From the NCBI RefSeq assembly GCF_042140125.1, contig NZ_CP159473.1: a DNA stretch of 64,000 nt; one strand, written 5' to 3'. The notes beneath the pieces are model-generated. The model searched no databases, was not told the origin of the DNA, and saw only the letters and a program-made list of their open reading frames with translations. This DNA is from Rhodophyticola sp017644125 (GTDB lineage: Bacteria > Pseudomonadota > Alphaproteobacteria > Rhodobacterales > Rhodobacteraceae). Position 1 is the stretch's first letter; each line of letters starts with the position of its first letter. The translations under genes were made by a program, and so were the position numbers. This document shows positions 1-7,988 of the stretch, piece by piece.

Positions 1-636
1 CCGGGCGATATCCATCTGAACCTGCTTCTCTTTCTCGACGAACGCCGGGTCCAGATCGGCTTCGGAGAGGGAGGCGGGGTTCACGGCGGCCACATGCATG
101 GCAACCTGACGGGCAAAGCCTTCATCGCTGCCGGTCATCGCGACCAGAACGCCGATCTTGCCCATACCCTCGGCAGCCGCGTTATGAACATAGGATACGA
201 CCTTGTCGCCGGACAGTTTCTCCATCCGCCGCAGCGCCATGTTTTCACCGATGGTGGCGATCTTGGCGGTGACGGTCTCCTCGACGGTCTTGCCGCCCAG
301 ATCGGCGGCTTTCAACGCGTCCAGATCGGCGGCGCCGGTGGCCACGGCCGCGATGCGGGCGACCATGTCCTGAAACTCGGCGTTCTTGGCCACGAAATCG
401 GTCTCGGAGTTGACCTCGACGGCCACGCCGGTACCCCCGTCAACCGCAACGGCCACCAGACCTTCGGCTGCGGTACGGCCGGATTTCTTGGCTGCCTTGG
501 CCAGACCCTTGGTGCGCAGCCAGTCGACGGCCGCCTCCATGTCGCCATCGGTTTCGGTCAACGCCTTCTTGGCGTCCATCATGCCTGCGCCCGTGCTGTC
601 GCGCAGCTCTTTCACCATTGCAGCGGTAATCGCCAT
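1..636 (-). CDS. tsf: Elongation factor Ts, C-terminus cut off by window edge
   Basis: The reverse strand reads MAITAAMVKELRDSTGAGMM from an ATG at 636, which is the standard EF-Ts N-terminus. It continues through the N-terminal UBA-like domain and the core motif NSETDFVAKN (around residues 80-90) that contacts EF-Tu. EF-Ts is the cytoplasmic guanine-nucleotide exchange factor that regenerates EF-Tu-GTP during translation. A good AGGAGA ribosome site lies just upstream of the ATG. About 212 codons are visible with no stop, so the C-terminal part lies outside the window. It follows rpsB on the same strand, the usual rpsB-tsf operon. Confidence 0.97.
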   Translation of the reverse strand, partial: MAITAAMVKELRDSTGAGMMDAKKALTETDGDMEAAVDWLRTKGLAKAAKKSGRTAAEGLVAVAVDGGTGVAVEVNSETDFVAKNAEFQDMVARIAAVATGAADLDALKAADLGGKTVEETVTAKIATIGENMALRRMEKLSGDKVVSYVHNAAAEGMGKIGVLVAMTGSDEGFARQVAMHVAAVNPASLSEADLDPAFVEKEKQVQMDIAR

Positions 637-672
637 GGGAGTGATCTCCTGATCTTGTCGTATGCGGCGGAT

Positions 673-692
673 GGGCCGGGCGTACCCGGCCC
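673..692 (-). other. Hairpin between rpsB and tsf
   Basis: A perfect 8-bp G/C stem (GGGCCGGG with CCCGGCCC) closes a 4-nt loop in the 79-bp spacer between rpsB and tsf. There is no T-tract after it on the transcribed strand, so it is not a classical terminator. It may be a processing or partial attenuation site that sets the S2 to EF-Ts ratio; that role is inference. Confidence 0.4.
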
Positions 693-715
693 AGATGTCA
701 GTGGCGTGACGGCCC

Positions 716-1567
716 TCAGGCCTTTGCCTCTTCCTCGGCGGCGGGCTCGGCTGCGGCAGCCGGGGCCTCCTCGGCGGGGGCCTCTTCGACGGCAGGCACC
801 GCTTCGGCCGGCGTTTCGGTCAGCGCGTCTTCGACGCTGCCCTCTTCCAGCGCGCCCAGATCCACGCCCGCGCCTTCCATCTGCGCGGTCATCCCGTCAA
901 GTGCGGCCCGGCTGATCAGATCGCAGTAAAGCGCGATGGCGCGCGCGGCGTCGTCATTGCCGGGGATAATGTAATCGACACCGTCGGGGGAACAGTTGGT
1001 ATCGACCACCGCCACGACCGGGATACCCAGTTTCTTGGCTTCGAGGATGGCCAGATCTTCCTTGTTGACGTCGATCACGAAAATCAGGTCGGGCAGACCG
1101 CCCATCTCGCGGATGCCGCCAAGGGAGGCTTGCAGCTTGGTCTGGTCGCGTTCCATGCCAAGACGTTCCTTCTTGGTCAGGCCCTCGGTGCCCTGCTCCA
1201 TGGCCTCGTCGATCTGCTTCAGCCGGTTGATCGAGTTGGAGACGGTTTTCCAGTTGGTGAGCGTTCCGCCCAGCCAGCGATGGTTCATGTAGAACTGCGC
1301 GCACCGCTCTGCAGCGTCGGCGATGGGTTTCTGCGCCTGACGCTTGGTGCCCACGAAGAGAATGCGGCCACCTTTGGCGACGGTGTCCCGCACCGCGTTC
1401 AGGGCCGCGTCCAGCATCGGCACGGTTTGGGTCAGGTCGAGAATGTGGATGCCATTGCGCTCGCCATAGATGAACTCGCCCATGCGGGGATTCCAGCGTT
1501 GCGTCTGGTGGCCGAAGTGAACGCCAGCTTCCAAGAGCTGACGCATGGAGAAATCAGGGAGCGCCAT
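716..1567 (-). CDS. rpsB: 30S ribosomal protein S2
   Basis: The 283-residue product starts MALPDFSMRQLLEAGVHFGH, and the conserved S2 features follow: HQTQRWNPRM, FVGTKRQAQ, NHRWLGGTLTNW and PDLIFVIDVNKE. S2 binds late on the 30S subunit with S1. The start at 1567 gives the family N-terminus and has an AAGGAA site about 9 nt upstream; the reading frame stays open much further upstream, but that part has no S2 similarity and overlaps the divergent psuK. The last 45-50 residues are an Ala/Glu-rich tail not found in E. coli S2 (241 aa), typical of alphaproteobacterial relatives. First gene of the rpsB-tsf operon. Confidence 0.97.
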   Translation of the reverse strand: MALPDFSMRQLLEAGVHFGHQTQRWNPRMGEFIYGERNGIHILDLTQTVPMLDAALNAVRDTVAKGGRILFVGTKRQAQKPIADAAERCAQFYMNHRWLGGTLTNWKTVSNSINRLKQIDEAMEQGTEGLTKKERLGMERDQTKLQASLGGIREMGGLPDLIFVIDVNKEDLAILEAKKLGIPVVAVVDTNCSPDGVDYIIPGNDDAARAIALYCDLISRAALDGMTAQMEGAGVDLGALEEGSVEDALTETPAEAVPAVEEAPAEEAPAAAAEPAAEEEAKA

Positions 1568-1683
1568 GTCCAATGTTCCTTTTCCGGTTTGCGCCTCGGC
1601 GAAGGAATAGGACGGATGTCCAACCGGTGGACCGAACGGGGATGTCTGCCCCGAAGGCCCGCCTTCGCCTGTGAAGTGCGCGC

Positions 1684-1712
1684 CAAATAGGCCGTTTCGG
1701 GGCCGGGCGCAA
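1684..1712 (-). promoter_or_regulatory. Candidate rpsB promoter
   Basis: On the reverse strand TTGCGC (1712-1707) and TATTTG (1689-1684) are separated by 17 bp, a plausible housekeeping promoter about 115 bp upstream of rpsB. The leader that follows contains a 6-bp hairpin CGAAGG/CCTTCG (1652-1667), which could be the site of S2 feedback. Only consensus resemblance supports this. Confidence 0.4.
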
Positions 1713-1831
1713 GCCCCATGCTTGGGCGGGACGTGTACGGCGGGCAAGAGGGTGCAGCGCGCAGGCAAACTCGACACGCGAGGATGCATCGGGGCATGGA
1801 CGTGCAGAACGCGGGGGGATAGGAAAGCCGG

Positions 1832-2713
1832 ATGAGTGTTCGGCCTGATATCCTGTGCATTGGTTCGGTTCTGTGGGACGTGATCGGCCGGTCGGATCTG
1901 GCGATGGTCGCAGGCAATGACAAACCGGGCCGGATCAGCCGGATCCCGGGCGGCGTGGCGCTGAACATCGCGATGACGTTGCGACGGTTCGACCTGACGC
2001 CCGCCTTGATCTCGGTTGTCGGCCGCGATGCGGAAGGCCATGCGCTGCTGGCCGAATGCGGCCAGATGGGTCTTGTGACCGAGCATGTGCTGATCGACCC
2101 GGATCTGCCCACCGATCAGTATATGGCCATCGAGGCGCGGGGCGATCTGATAGCGGCGATTGCGGATGCCCATTCCCTGGAGGCGGCGGGTGCCCGGATC
2201 CTGGCGCCGCTCAGCGACGGGCGGCTTGGCGATCACCGCGCGCCATGGTCCGGGCTGATCGCGATCGACGGCAACCTGACGGAGGCGCTTTTGTCGGAGA
2301 TCGCGGAAAGCCCCGCCTTTGCCGCGGGCGATTTGCGGATCGCGCCTGCCTCCCCCGGCAAGGCCGAACGCCTCAAACCCCTGATGGGCCATCCGCGCGC
2401 CACGCTTTACGTGAATTGCGAAGAGGCCGGATTGCTGAGCGGTACGGCGCCGGACACCGCCCGGGAGGCCGTCAGCGCGATGCTGGCCGCGGGCACGCGG
2501 CGGGTGCTGGTGACAAATGGCGCGGGCAGCGCGGCCTTCGGCATCGATACGGAGGTGTTGGTCTGCGACCCGCCGCGCGTCGATGCAAGGCGGGTCACTG
2601 GCGCGGGCGATACCTTCATGGCGGCCCATATCGCCGCCGAAGCCCGCGGCGTGGCGCCGGTAGATGCCCTGAAACAGGCGGTCAAGGCCGCCGCGGATTA
2701 TGTGGCTGGATAG
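1832..2713 (+). CDS. psuK: PfkB-family kinase, probable pseudouridine kinase
   Basis: A 293-residue ribokinase/PfkB-family protein. The N-terminus (CIGSVLWDVIGRSD) is the first PfkB strand, and the C-terminal signature is VTGAGDTFMAAH (around residues 257-268), with the catalytic Asp and anion-hole GAGD. The immediate partner 6 bp downstream is a clear pseudouridine-5-phosphate glycosidase, so the substrate is most likely pseudouridine, phosphorylated at the 5 position in the cytoplasm. An AGGAAAG site precedes the ATG. Specificity rests on the neighbour; PfkB kinases as a group use many sugars and nucleosides. Confidence 0.88.
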   Translation: MSVRPDILCIGSVLWDVIGRSDLAMVAGNDKPGRISRIPGGVALNIAMTLRRFDLTPALISVVGRDAEGHALLAECGQMGLVTEHVLIDPDLPTDQYMAIEARGDLIAAIADAHSLEAAGARILAPLSDGRLGDHRAPWSGLIAIDGNLTEALLSEIAESPAFAAGDLRIAPASPGKAERLKPLMGHPRATLYVNCEEAGLLSGTAPDTAREAVSAMLAAGTRRVLVTNGAGSAAFGIDTEVLVCDPPRVDARRVTGAGDTFMAAHIAAEARGVAPVDALKQAVKAAADYVAG

Positions 2714-2719
2714 AACATC

Positions 2720-3631
2720 ATGAACGATATCATTGTCTTGTCGCGCGACGTTCAGGCCGCTTTCGATGCAGGCGCACCTGTTGTGGCCCTAGAAAGCACG
2801 ATCATCACCCACGGCATGCCCTATCCGCAGAACCTGCAGACCGCGACGGCGGTGGAGGCGGAGGTCAGGGCCGCGGGCGCCGTGCCGGCGACCATCGCGG
2901 TCATGAACGGCAAGATACGGATCGGTCTGGACCCCGCGGAGCTTGATGCCCTGGCGCAAACCCCCGACGCGATGAAGCTGAGCCGTGCGGATCTGGCGGT
3001 GGCGCTTGCCTCGGGCGCGGTCGGGGCCACCACTGTCGCGGCGACGATGATCTGTGCCGCGCGCGCCGGCATCGAGGTTTTTGCAACCGGCGGTATCGGC
3101 GGAGTGCATCAGGGTGCGGAGCGGAGTTTCGACATCTCCGCGGATCTGCGGGAGCTGTCCGAAACGCCGGTGACCGTGGTGGCGGCGGGCGCCAAGGCGA
3201 TCCTCGATCTGCCGAAGACGCTGGAGGTGCTGGAAACCCTGGGCGTGCCCGTGATCGCCTTCGGGCAGGATGCGTTCCCCGCCTTCTGGTCCCGCGACAG
3301 CGGGCTGACCGCGCCGCTCAGAATGGAGAGCGACGCCGAGATCGCGGCGTCCCACCGGATGCGGGCGGCCCTTGGCCTGCCCGGCGGCCAGCTTGTGGCC
3401 AACCCGATCCCCAAAGGCGACGAGCTGCCGCGCGAGATGCTGGCGCCGCTCATCGCCCAAAGCCAGGCCGAAGCCGCCGCCCAAGGGGTGACCGGCAAGG
3501 CGGTGACCCCGTTCCTCTTGCAACGCCTGTTCGAGCTGACCGATGGCCTCTCGTTGCGCGCCAATATCGCGCTGGTGATGAACAATGCGCGGCTTGCGGC
3601 CGGTATCGCGACGGAATTGGCGGCGCGCTAG
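2720..3631 (+). CDS. psuG: Pseudouridine-5-phosphate glycosidase
   Basis: This 303-residue enzyme breaks the C-C glycosidic bond of pseudouridine 5-phosphate, giving uracil and ribose 5-phosphate. Family motifs are plain: ALESTIITHGMPYPQN near the N-terminus, FATGGIGGVHQGAE in the middle, and VVAAGAKAILDLPKTLE carrying the Lys used for Schiff-base chemistry. Full length for the family. It starts 6 bp after psuK, so the two are co-transcribed and together salvage pseudouridine released by RNA turnover. Confidence 0.95.
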   Translation: MNDIIVLSRDVQAAFDAGAPVVALESTIITHGMPYPQNLQTATAVEAEVRAAGAVPATIAVMNGKIRIGLDPAELDALAQTPDAMKLSRADLAVALASGAVGATTVAATMICAARAGIEVFATGGIGGVHQGAERSFDISADLRELSETPVTVVAAGAKAILDLPKTLEVLETLGVPVIAFGQDAFPAFWSRDSGLTAPLRMESDAEIAASHRMRAALGLPGGQLVANPIPKGDELPREMLAPLIAQSQAEAAAQGVTGKAVTPFLLQRLFELTDGLSLRANIALVMNNARLAAGIATELAAR

Positions 3632-3704
3632 ATCATCCGCTGCTTGTGTGGCTGCGACAAGCCGCTTAAATGATATGTCTATGCGCCCTTATTACGGCTG
3701 ACGG

Positions 3705-4442
3705 ATGCAATTGCCCGAATCCTCTCCACCGCCCCGGCGCGGTTTTTTTGCTTCGCTGCGCGGGAACTTCCTGACCGGCCTGGTGGTGATCGCGCCGATC
3801 GGGCTGACCGCATGGCTGATCTGGTCTGTGGTGGGCTGGGTCGACGGGTGGGTTCTGCCGTTCATCCCGACAGCCTACAACCCGGTTCTGCTGATCCGTG
3901 AGTATACCGGGCTTGAGGTCGATGTGCGCGGTCTGGGCGTGGCGACCTTTCTGGTCTTCACCGTCATCGTAGGCTGGATCGCCAAGGGTCTGATCGGGCG
4001 TTCGATGATCAAATGGGCCGAGTCGGTCGTGCTCAGCATTCCGGGCGTGCGCAGCATCTATTCCGGCCTGAAGCAGATCGTCGAAACGGTTCTGGCGCAG
4101 GGAGAGGCCAATTTCGACAAGGCCTGCCTTGTGGAGTATCCGCGCAAGGGCATCTGGGCGATTGCCTTCATCTCGACCAATGCCAAGGGTGAGATCGCGG
4201 CAACCAATGAAAACGACATGGTGTCGGTCTTCCTGCCGACCACGCCGAACCCCACCTCGGGCTTTCTGTTGTTCGTGCCGCGCGCGGATGTGCAGATTCT
4301 GAGCATGAGCGTCGAGGACGCGGCAAAACTGGTGATCTCCGCCGGTCTGGTCTACCCCAACGGGCAGGACCCATCGGCCCCGCCGGAAATCGGTCCCGCC
4401 AAGACGGCCGGCCCGGAAAAAACGCCCGACGCGGCGGAGTAA
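3705..4442 (+). CDS. DUF502 family membrane protein
   Basis: The 245-residue protein begins with a short Pro-rich cytoplasmic stretch, then two hydrophobic segments (about residues 25-48 and 75-97). A soluble domain follows with the DUF502 marks SIPGVRSIYSGLKQI and NPTSGFLLFVPR. DUF502 proteins are inner-membrane proteins of unknown biochemical role. The C-terminal 25 residues are a low-complexity Pro/Ala/Lys tail. It is 73 bp downstream of psuG on the same strand but has no obvious link to pseudouridine metabolism. Confidence 0.85.
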   Translation: MQLPESSPPPRRGFFASLRGNFLTGLVVIAPIGLTAWLIWSVVGWVDGWVLPFIPTAYNPVLLIREYTGLEVDVRGLGVATFLVFTVIVGWIAKGLIGRSMIKWAESVVLSIPGVRSIYSGLKQIVETVLAQGEANFDKACLVEYPRKGIWAIAFISTNAKGEIAATNENDMVSVFLPTTPNPTSGFLLFVPRADVQILSMSVEDAAKLVISAGLVYPNGQDPSAPPEIGPAKTAGPEKTPDAAE

Positions 4443-4446
4443 TCTC

Positions 4447-4466
4447 CGCCCCGCGACGACGGGGCG
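4447..4466. terminator. Possible bidirectional terminator hairpin
   Basis: A 7-bp G/C stem (CGCCCCG with CGGGGCG, 6-nt loop) fills the 28-bp gap between the convergent DUF502 and binding-protein genes. No T-run follows on either strand, so termination here is uncertain. Confidence 0.35.
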
Positions 4467-4470
4467 CGCG

Positions 4471-6285
4471 CTACTCCGCCTCTTCGTACCACCACACATC
4501 GGGATGGAAGTTCAGAAAATCGCCGTAGATCGGCAGCGTCTCGGGATAGCGCAACTCCCGCACATGGGCGATCCGCGAGACGGGGGAATGCCAGATCGGG
4601 ATCACATGACGCCCGGAGGTCAGAACCCGGTCCAGTGCGCGGACAGCGGCCTGATAATCCTCCAGGTTGTCCGATGTCAGCATGCGGTCGATCATCGCCT
4701 CGATCGCCGGGTTGCATACGCCCATCAGATTGCGGGAGCCCTGGGTTTCGGCCATCTCGCAGCCCCAATATAGCCGTTGTTCGTTGCCGGGGCTCAAGGA
4801 CAGGCCCCGTCGATAATAGGTCATGTCGAAATCGAACGCATCGGTGCGTTCACGGTACTGCGCACTGTCGACGGTGGAAATGCGGGGGCTGATCCCGAGC
4901 CGGGAGAGCGCCTCCACGTAGATATTGATAATCGACTGGTTTTCCGAAGACCCCTGTTGCAGCAGGATCTCGAAGCTGAAGGGCTCCCCGTCGGGGCCGA
5001 CCATGACGCCGTTTTCGATGGAATAGCCAGCCTCCTCCATCAGGGAAAGCGCGGCGCGGGTTCCGGCGCGATTGGCCTCCGACCCGTCCGAGACAGGCAT
5101 TTCATAACCTTCCAGCGCACCGGGCAGCAGCGTGTCCGCGAAAGGCTCCAGAAACTCGGCCACGCGGCCTTGCGCCGGTCCGGACTCCATGCCGAGAACC
5201 GAGTTCGCGAAATAGGACGTGATGCGCGGTTCGGAGCCGCCGTTGATCGTCTGGTTGATGAACTCGAAATTGAATGCCTGGATCATCGCCTCGCGCACCC
5301 GCCAGTCCTCGAAGGCCGGAGTGCGGCCGTTCATCACAAAGCCGGTCATGCCGGTCGGGCGCTGATGCGGGATGAGCGATTTCACGACCTCGCCGGACTG
5401 GACGCGCGGGAAATCGTAATTCTGTTCCCAGTTCGCGGCATTGGTCTCCCGGATCGTGTTGATGAGGCCCGAGGTGAACGCCTCGAACATCGCGGTGGCG
5501 TCGCCGAAGAACTCCAGCCGTACCTCGTCGATCACGTTCGTGCCGCGCCGGAAGGGCAGATCCGCGCCCCAGTAGTCCGGATCCCGCGTGAGGGAGACAT
5601 AGCGGCCCGCTTCGTAATCGGTGATCACATAGGGCGCGCTTGTGATCGGTACGATGTCGAGCCCGCTGGTGGCGAAATCCACGCCATCCCATTGCGCGGC
5701 CTTCAGGATCGGACGCATCCCCATCAGCAGGGCCATTTCCCGATTGGCCTCGACAAAGGTGATCCGGATGCCGCGTTCGCCCACGGGCTCGATGGCGGCG
5801 ACGTTTTCCCACGCACTGCGATAGCGCGGATGACCCTCGCTGCCGAGCGTCTCGTAAGACCAGATCACATCCTCCACCGTGACCGGGCTGCCATCGGAAA
5901 ACCGTGCCTCGGGCCGCAGATGGAACTCGACCCACAGCCCCTCCGGATCGGCCTCGACCGATTCGGCCAGCAGACCGTAAAGGGTGAAGGGTTCGCCATA
6001 GGATCTTCCCATCAGCGATTCGTAGGCCAGAAACCGCAACTGCCACGGGACGCTGCCCAGCCGGCTGTGCGGGTTCAGACTGTCGAAGCTGCCGACCTCG
6101 CCGGTCACCACGCGCCCGCCGGTCGGGGCATCGGGGTTGGCATAAGGCAGATGCGCAAAATCTGGTGGCAATGCCGGGTCACCATACATAGCGATGCCAT
6201 GCTGCGGCTCGGCCCAAGCTGTAGTGCCGAGAATTGCGATCGCCCCTAAAGTGGCGAAAAATCTGGTGAAACAATCTGCGCGCAT
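4471..6285 (-). CDS. Periplasmic oligopeptide-binding protein (YejA-type SBP family 5)
   Basis: The 604-residue product has a Sec signal peptide (residues 1-22, ending GTTAWA) and then the YejA-type opening HGIAMYGDPALPPDF. Family-5 solute-binding motifs follow: FDSLNPHSRLG, WVEFHLRPEARFSDG and MGVCNPAIEAMIDRM. Such proteins capture peptides or cell-wall fragments for an ABC importer, but no permease or ATPase gene is nearby, so it is an orphan binding protein here. The start at 6285 is chosen because the signal peptide begins there and AGAGGA lies 10 nt upstream; the frame is open 33 codons further. Its leader holds a hairpin that may be targeted by the adjacent small RNA. Confidence 0.9.
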   Translation of the reverse strand: MRADCFTRFFATLGAIAILGTTAWAEPQHGIAMYGDPALPPDFAHLPYANPDAPTGGRVVTGEVGSFDSLNPHSRLGSVPWQLRFLAYESLMGRSYGEPFTLYGLLAESVEADPEGLWVEFHLRPEARFSDGSPVTVEDVIWSYETLGSEGHPRYRSAWENVAAIEPVGERGIRITFVEANREMALLMGMRPILKAAQWDGVDFATSGLDIVPITSAPYVITDYEAGRYVSLTRDPDYWGADLPFRRGTNVIDEVRLEFFGDATAMFEAFTSGLINTIRETNAANWEQNYDFPRVQSGEVVKSLIPHQRPTGMTGFVMNGRTPAFEDWRVREAMIQAFNFEFINQTINGGSEPRITSYFANSVLGMESGPAQGRVAEFLEPFADTLLPGALEGYEMPVSDGSEANRAGTRAALSLMEEAGYSIENGVMVGPDGEPFSFEILLQQGSSENQSIINIYVEALSRLGISPRISTVDSAQYRERTDAFDFDMTYYRRGLSLSPGNEQRLYWGCEMAETQGSRNLMGVCNPAIEAMIDRMLTSDNLEDYQAAVRALDRVLTSGRHVIPIWHSPVSRIAHVRELRYPETLPIYGDFLNFHPDVWWYEEAE

Positions 6286-6312
6286 CTGTGGACAATCCTC
6301 TGATTGCTTTGT

Positions 6313-6327
6313 TTGCCTGTGAGGCAA
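6313..6327 (-). promoter_or_regulatory. Hairpin in leader of binding-protein gene, possible sRNA target
   Basis: On the reverse strand the leader reads TTGCCT-CAC-AGGCAA, a perfect 6-bp stem with a 3-nt loop, ending 11 nt before the AGAGGA ribosome site of the binding-protein gene. The 3-prime side (ACAGGCAA, 6320-6313) is exactly complementary to the 8 nt TTGCCTGT in the loop of the neighbouring RNA candidate (6418-6425). Confidence 0.45.
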
Positions 6328-6364
6328 CGCTATCCCCGCCATGGGACCATTACAAACTTTTCGG

Positions 6365-6393
6365 TTGGACTCTGAGCAAGCCATTGCTTATAA
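6365..6393 (+). promoter_or_regulatory. Strong sigma-70-type promoter for small RNA
   Basis: TTGGAC (6365-6370), a 17-bp spacer and TTATAA (6388-6393) make one of the best consensus promoters in this GC-rich window. No protein gene begins within 200 bp downstream; a hairpin-terminated stretch does, so it most likely drives the small RNA. Confidence 0.55.
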
Positions 6394-6399
6394 AGATGT

Positions 6400-6475
6400 C
6401 ACTGCTCGATAGGTTTCTTGCCTGTATGAAACCTGCCTCAATAACTTAACGCCGGCTTCGTGCCGGCGTTTTTTT
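6400..6475 (+). ncRNA. Candidate small regulatory RNA, about 75 nt
   Basis: Start is estimated about 7 nt after the -10 box; the end is the T-run of a strong intrinsic terminator. Two hairpins are visible. The first has stem AGGTTTC/GAAACCT (6411-6417 with 6428-6434) and a 10-nt loop TTGCCTGTAT. The second is the terminator stem at 6450-6468. An unpaired A/U-rich linker (about 6436-6449) lies between them, suiting Hfq, whose gene is in this window. No open reading frame of note. The loop can pair with the leader of the divergent binding-protein mRNA. I do not recognise a named family. Confidence 0.55.
6450..6475 (+). terminator. Rho-independent terminator of small RNA
   Basis: Stem CGCCGGC/GCCGGCG (7 bp) with loop TTCGT is followed directly by seven T. 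This is a textbook intrinsic terminator on the + strand, 145 bp before the next gene, so it ends a short transcript that starts just upstream. Confidence 0.75.
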
Positions 6476-6620
6476 GTGCCCGGGCGGGAGACCCCGTTAA
6501 CCCCGCTGCGGAGGGTGGCGCGCCGGTGGCGGGCCCCGCAAGTCTGCGTGAGCGGCGCTGTTCATTTTGCAGATGCAGCATTATGCTGGCAGCAGCGCAA
6601 ATCAGACGGAGCTTTCGCCC

Positions 6621-7406
6621 ATGGCCATCACCACCGATCTTTCCGGGAAAACCGCGGTCATCACCGGTTCGAACTCAGGCATCGGGCTTGGCATCGCGCG
6701 CGAACTGGCCAAGGCCGGAGCCGATGTGGTGCTGAACTCCTTCACCGACACCAAGGACGATCATGCGCTTGCGCAGGAAATCGCGGATGTGACCGGGGTT
6801 CAGGCCCGCTACATCAAGGCCGATATGTCGAAGGGCGCGCAATGTCGCAAGCTGATCGAAGAGGCCGGCGCCTGCGATATCCTGATCAACAATGCGGGCA
6901 TCCAGTATGTCGCCGCGATCGACAAGTTCCCGGCGGAGAAATGGGATGCGATCATCGCCATCAATCTCAGTTCGGCCTTTCACACCACTGCCGCCGCGCT
7001 GCCGATGATGCGGGAGGCCGGATGGGGCCGCGTGATCAACATCGCCTCGGCCCATGGCCTGACGGCGTCGCCCTACAAATCCGCCTATATCGCGGCCAAG
7101 CACGGGATCGTCGGCCTGACCAAGACCGTGGCGCTGGAAACCGCCGAAGAGCCGATCACCGCCAACGCGATCTGCCCCGGCTACGTCCTGACCCCGCTGG
7201 TGGAGGCGCAGATCCCCGACACGATGAAGGAATACGACATGGGCCGCGAAGAGGTGATCAAGAACGTGATGCTGAAGCGCCAGCCCTCCAAGGAATTCGC
7301 GACCGTCGAACAGATGGGTGGCACCGCCGCCTTCCTGTGTTCGGAGGCCGCGGCCCAGATCACCGGCACCACGATCAGCGTCGATGGAGGATGGACGGCG
7401 TTGTGA
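6621..7406 (+). CDS. bdhA: 3-Hydroxybutyrate dehydrogenase
   Basis: A 261-residue short-chain dehydrogenase that interconverts 3-hydroxybutyrate and acetoacetate with NAD, the step after polyhydroxybutyrate depolymerisation. It shows the cofactor motif TGSNSGIG (residues 14-21), NNAG, the catalytic SAYIAAK (Tyr and Lys around 156-160), and the subfamily run CPGYVLTPLVEAQI with QITGTTISVDGGW at the end, all characteristic of bacterial BDH rather than generic SDRs. The start at 6621 is preferred over an upstream ATG because it matches the family N-terminus MAITTDLSGKTAVITG. The patatin gene downstream may supply lipid or polymer hydrolysis. Confidence 0.93.
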   Translation: MAITTDLSGKTAVITGSNSGIGLGIARELAKAGADVVLNSFTDTKDDHALAQEIADVTGVQARYIKADMSKGAQCRKLIEEAGACDILINNAGIQYVAAIDKFPAEKWDAIIAINLSSAFHTTAAALPMMREAGWGRVINIASAHGLTASPYKSAYIAAKHGIVGLTKTVALETAEEPITANAICPGYVLTPLVEAQIPDTMKEYDMGREEVIKNVMLKRQPSKEFATVEQMGGTAAFLCSEAAAQITGTTISVDGGWTAL

Positions 7407-7556
7407 CAGCGCAACGGGCACACCGAGCCGGAGAAGACGTGTTTCGAAGAAACCTCTGGCCCGGCCCTGTCGCAAATCTTGGCGCAAGTAAAGCCTGACA
7501 CATGGCCCTGCTCGCCATGCTTGACGCAGAAATTGGCGCAACAAAGGAGCCCACAG

Positions 7557-7988
7557 ATGACCGACGAACCCTTGGAAGCCGGCCGCGACAAGCTGGAGAT
7601 CGACAACATGTATCTCTGCGGCTCCGCCTTCACCCGCGTCAATCTCTCGGAGGCCCGGTTCTCCGACAGCCACCTGATGGGGGCGACCCTGGACGACGTG
7701 AATGCCACCGGGCTGATCCATGAAAACGTCAACCTCAGTGGCGCGCGCTACAATAATGTGAACTTGTCGGGCGCGCAGATCAGCAACGCCAACATGGCCG
7801 GGATCTCCGTGCGCGATGCCAACATGGCCGGTGCCAGCCTGTCCGACATTACGCTGAGCGGCGCTGTCATCGCGGATGCGAACCTGACCGGGCTGTCGAT
7901 CGAGGACGCCATCTTGAGTGGCATGACGATCAACGGCATTCCGGTCGACGACCTGCTGGCGCTTTGGAGCGAAACCCATGGCACCTAA
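7557..7988 (+). CDS. Pentapeptide-repeat protein
   Basis: The 143-residue product is built of about twenty five-residue units of the A(D/N)LXX type, for example NLSGARYNNVNLSGAQISNA, which fold into a right-handed quadrilateral beta-helix. The ATG at 7557 has AAGGAG 8 nt upstream; the frame is open 26 codons further but without a ribosome site. It overlaps the patatin gene by 11 bp, so the two are translationally coupled. Pentapeptide proteins have varied roles, including gyrase protection and scaffolding; none can be assigned from sequence. Confidence 0.85.
   Translation: MTDEPLEAGRDKLEIDNMYLCGSAFTRVNLSEARFSDSHLMGATLDDVNATGLIHENVNLSGARYNNVNLSGAQISNANMAGISVRDANMAGASLSDITLSGAVIADANLTGLSIEDAILSGMTINGIPVDDLLALWSETHGT

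Noticed and set aside
1568..2629. Upstream extension of the rpsB reading frame
   Set aside because: The extra residues have no S2 similarity, overlap psuK, and a good start with ribosome site lies at 1567.
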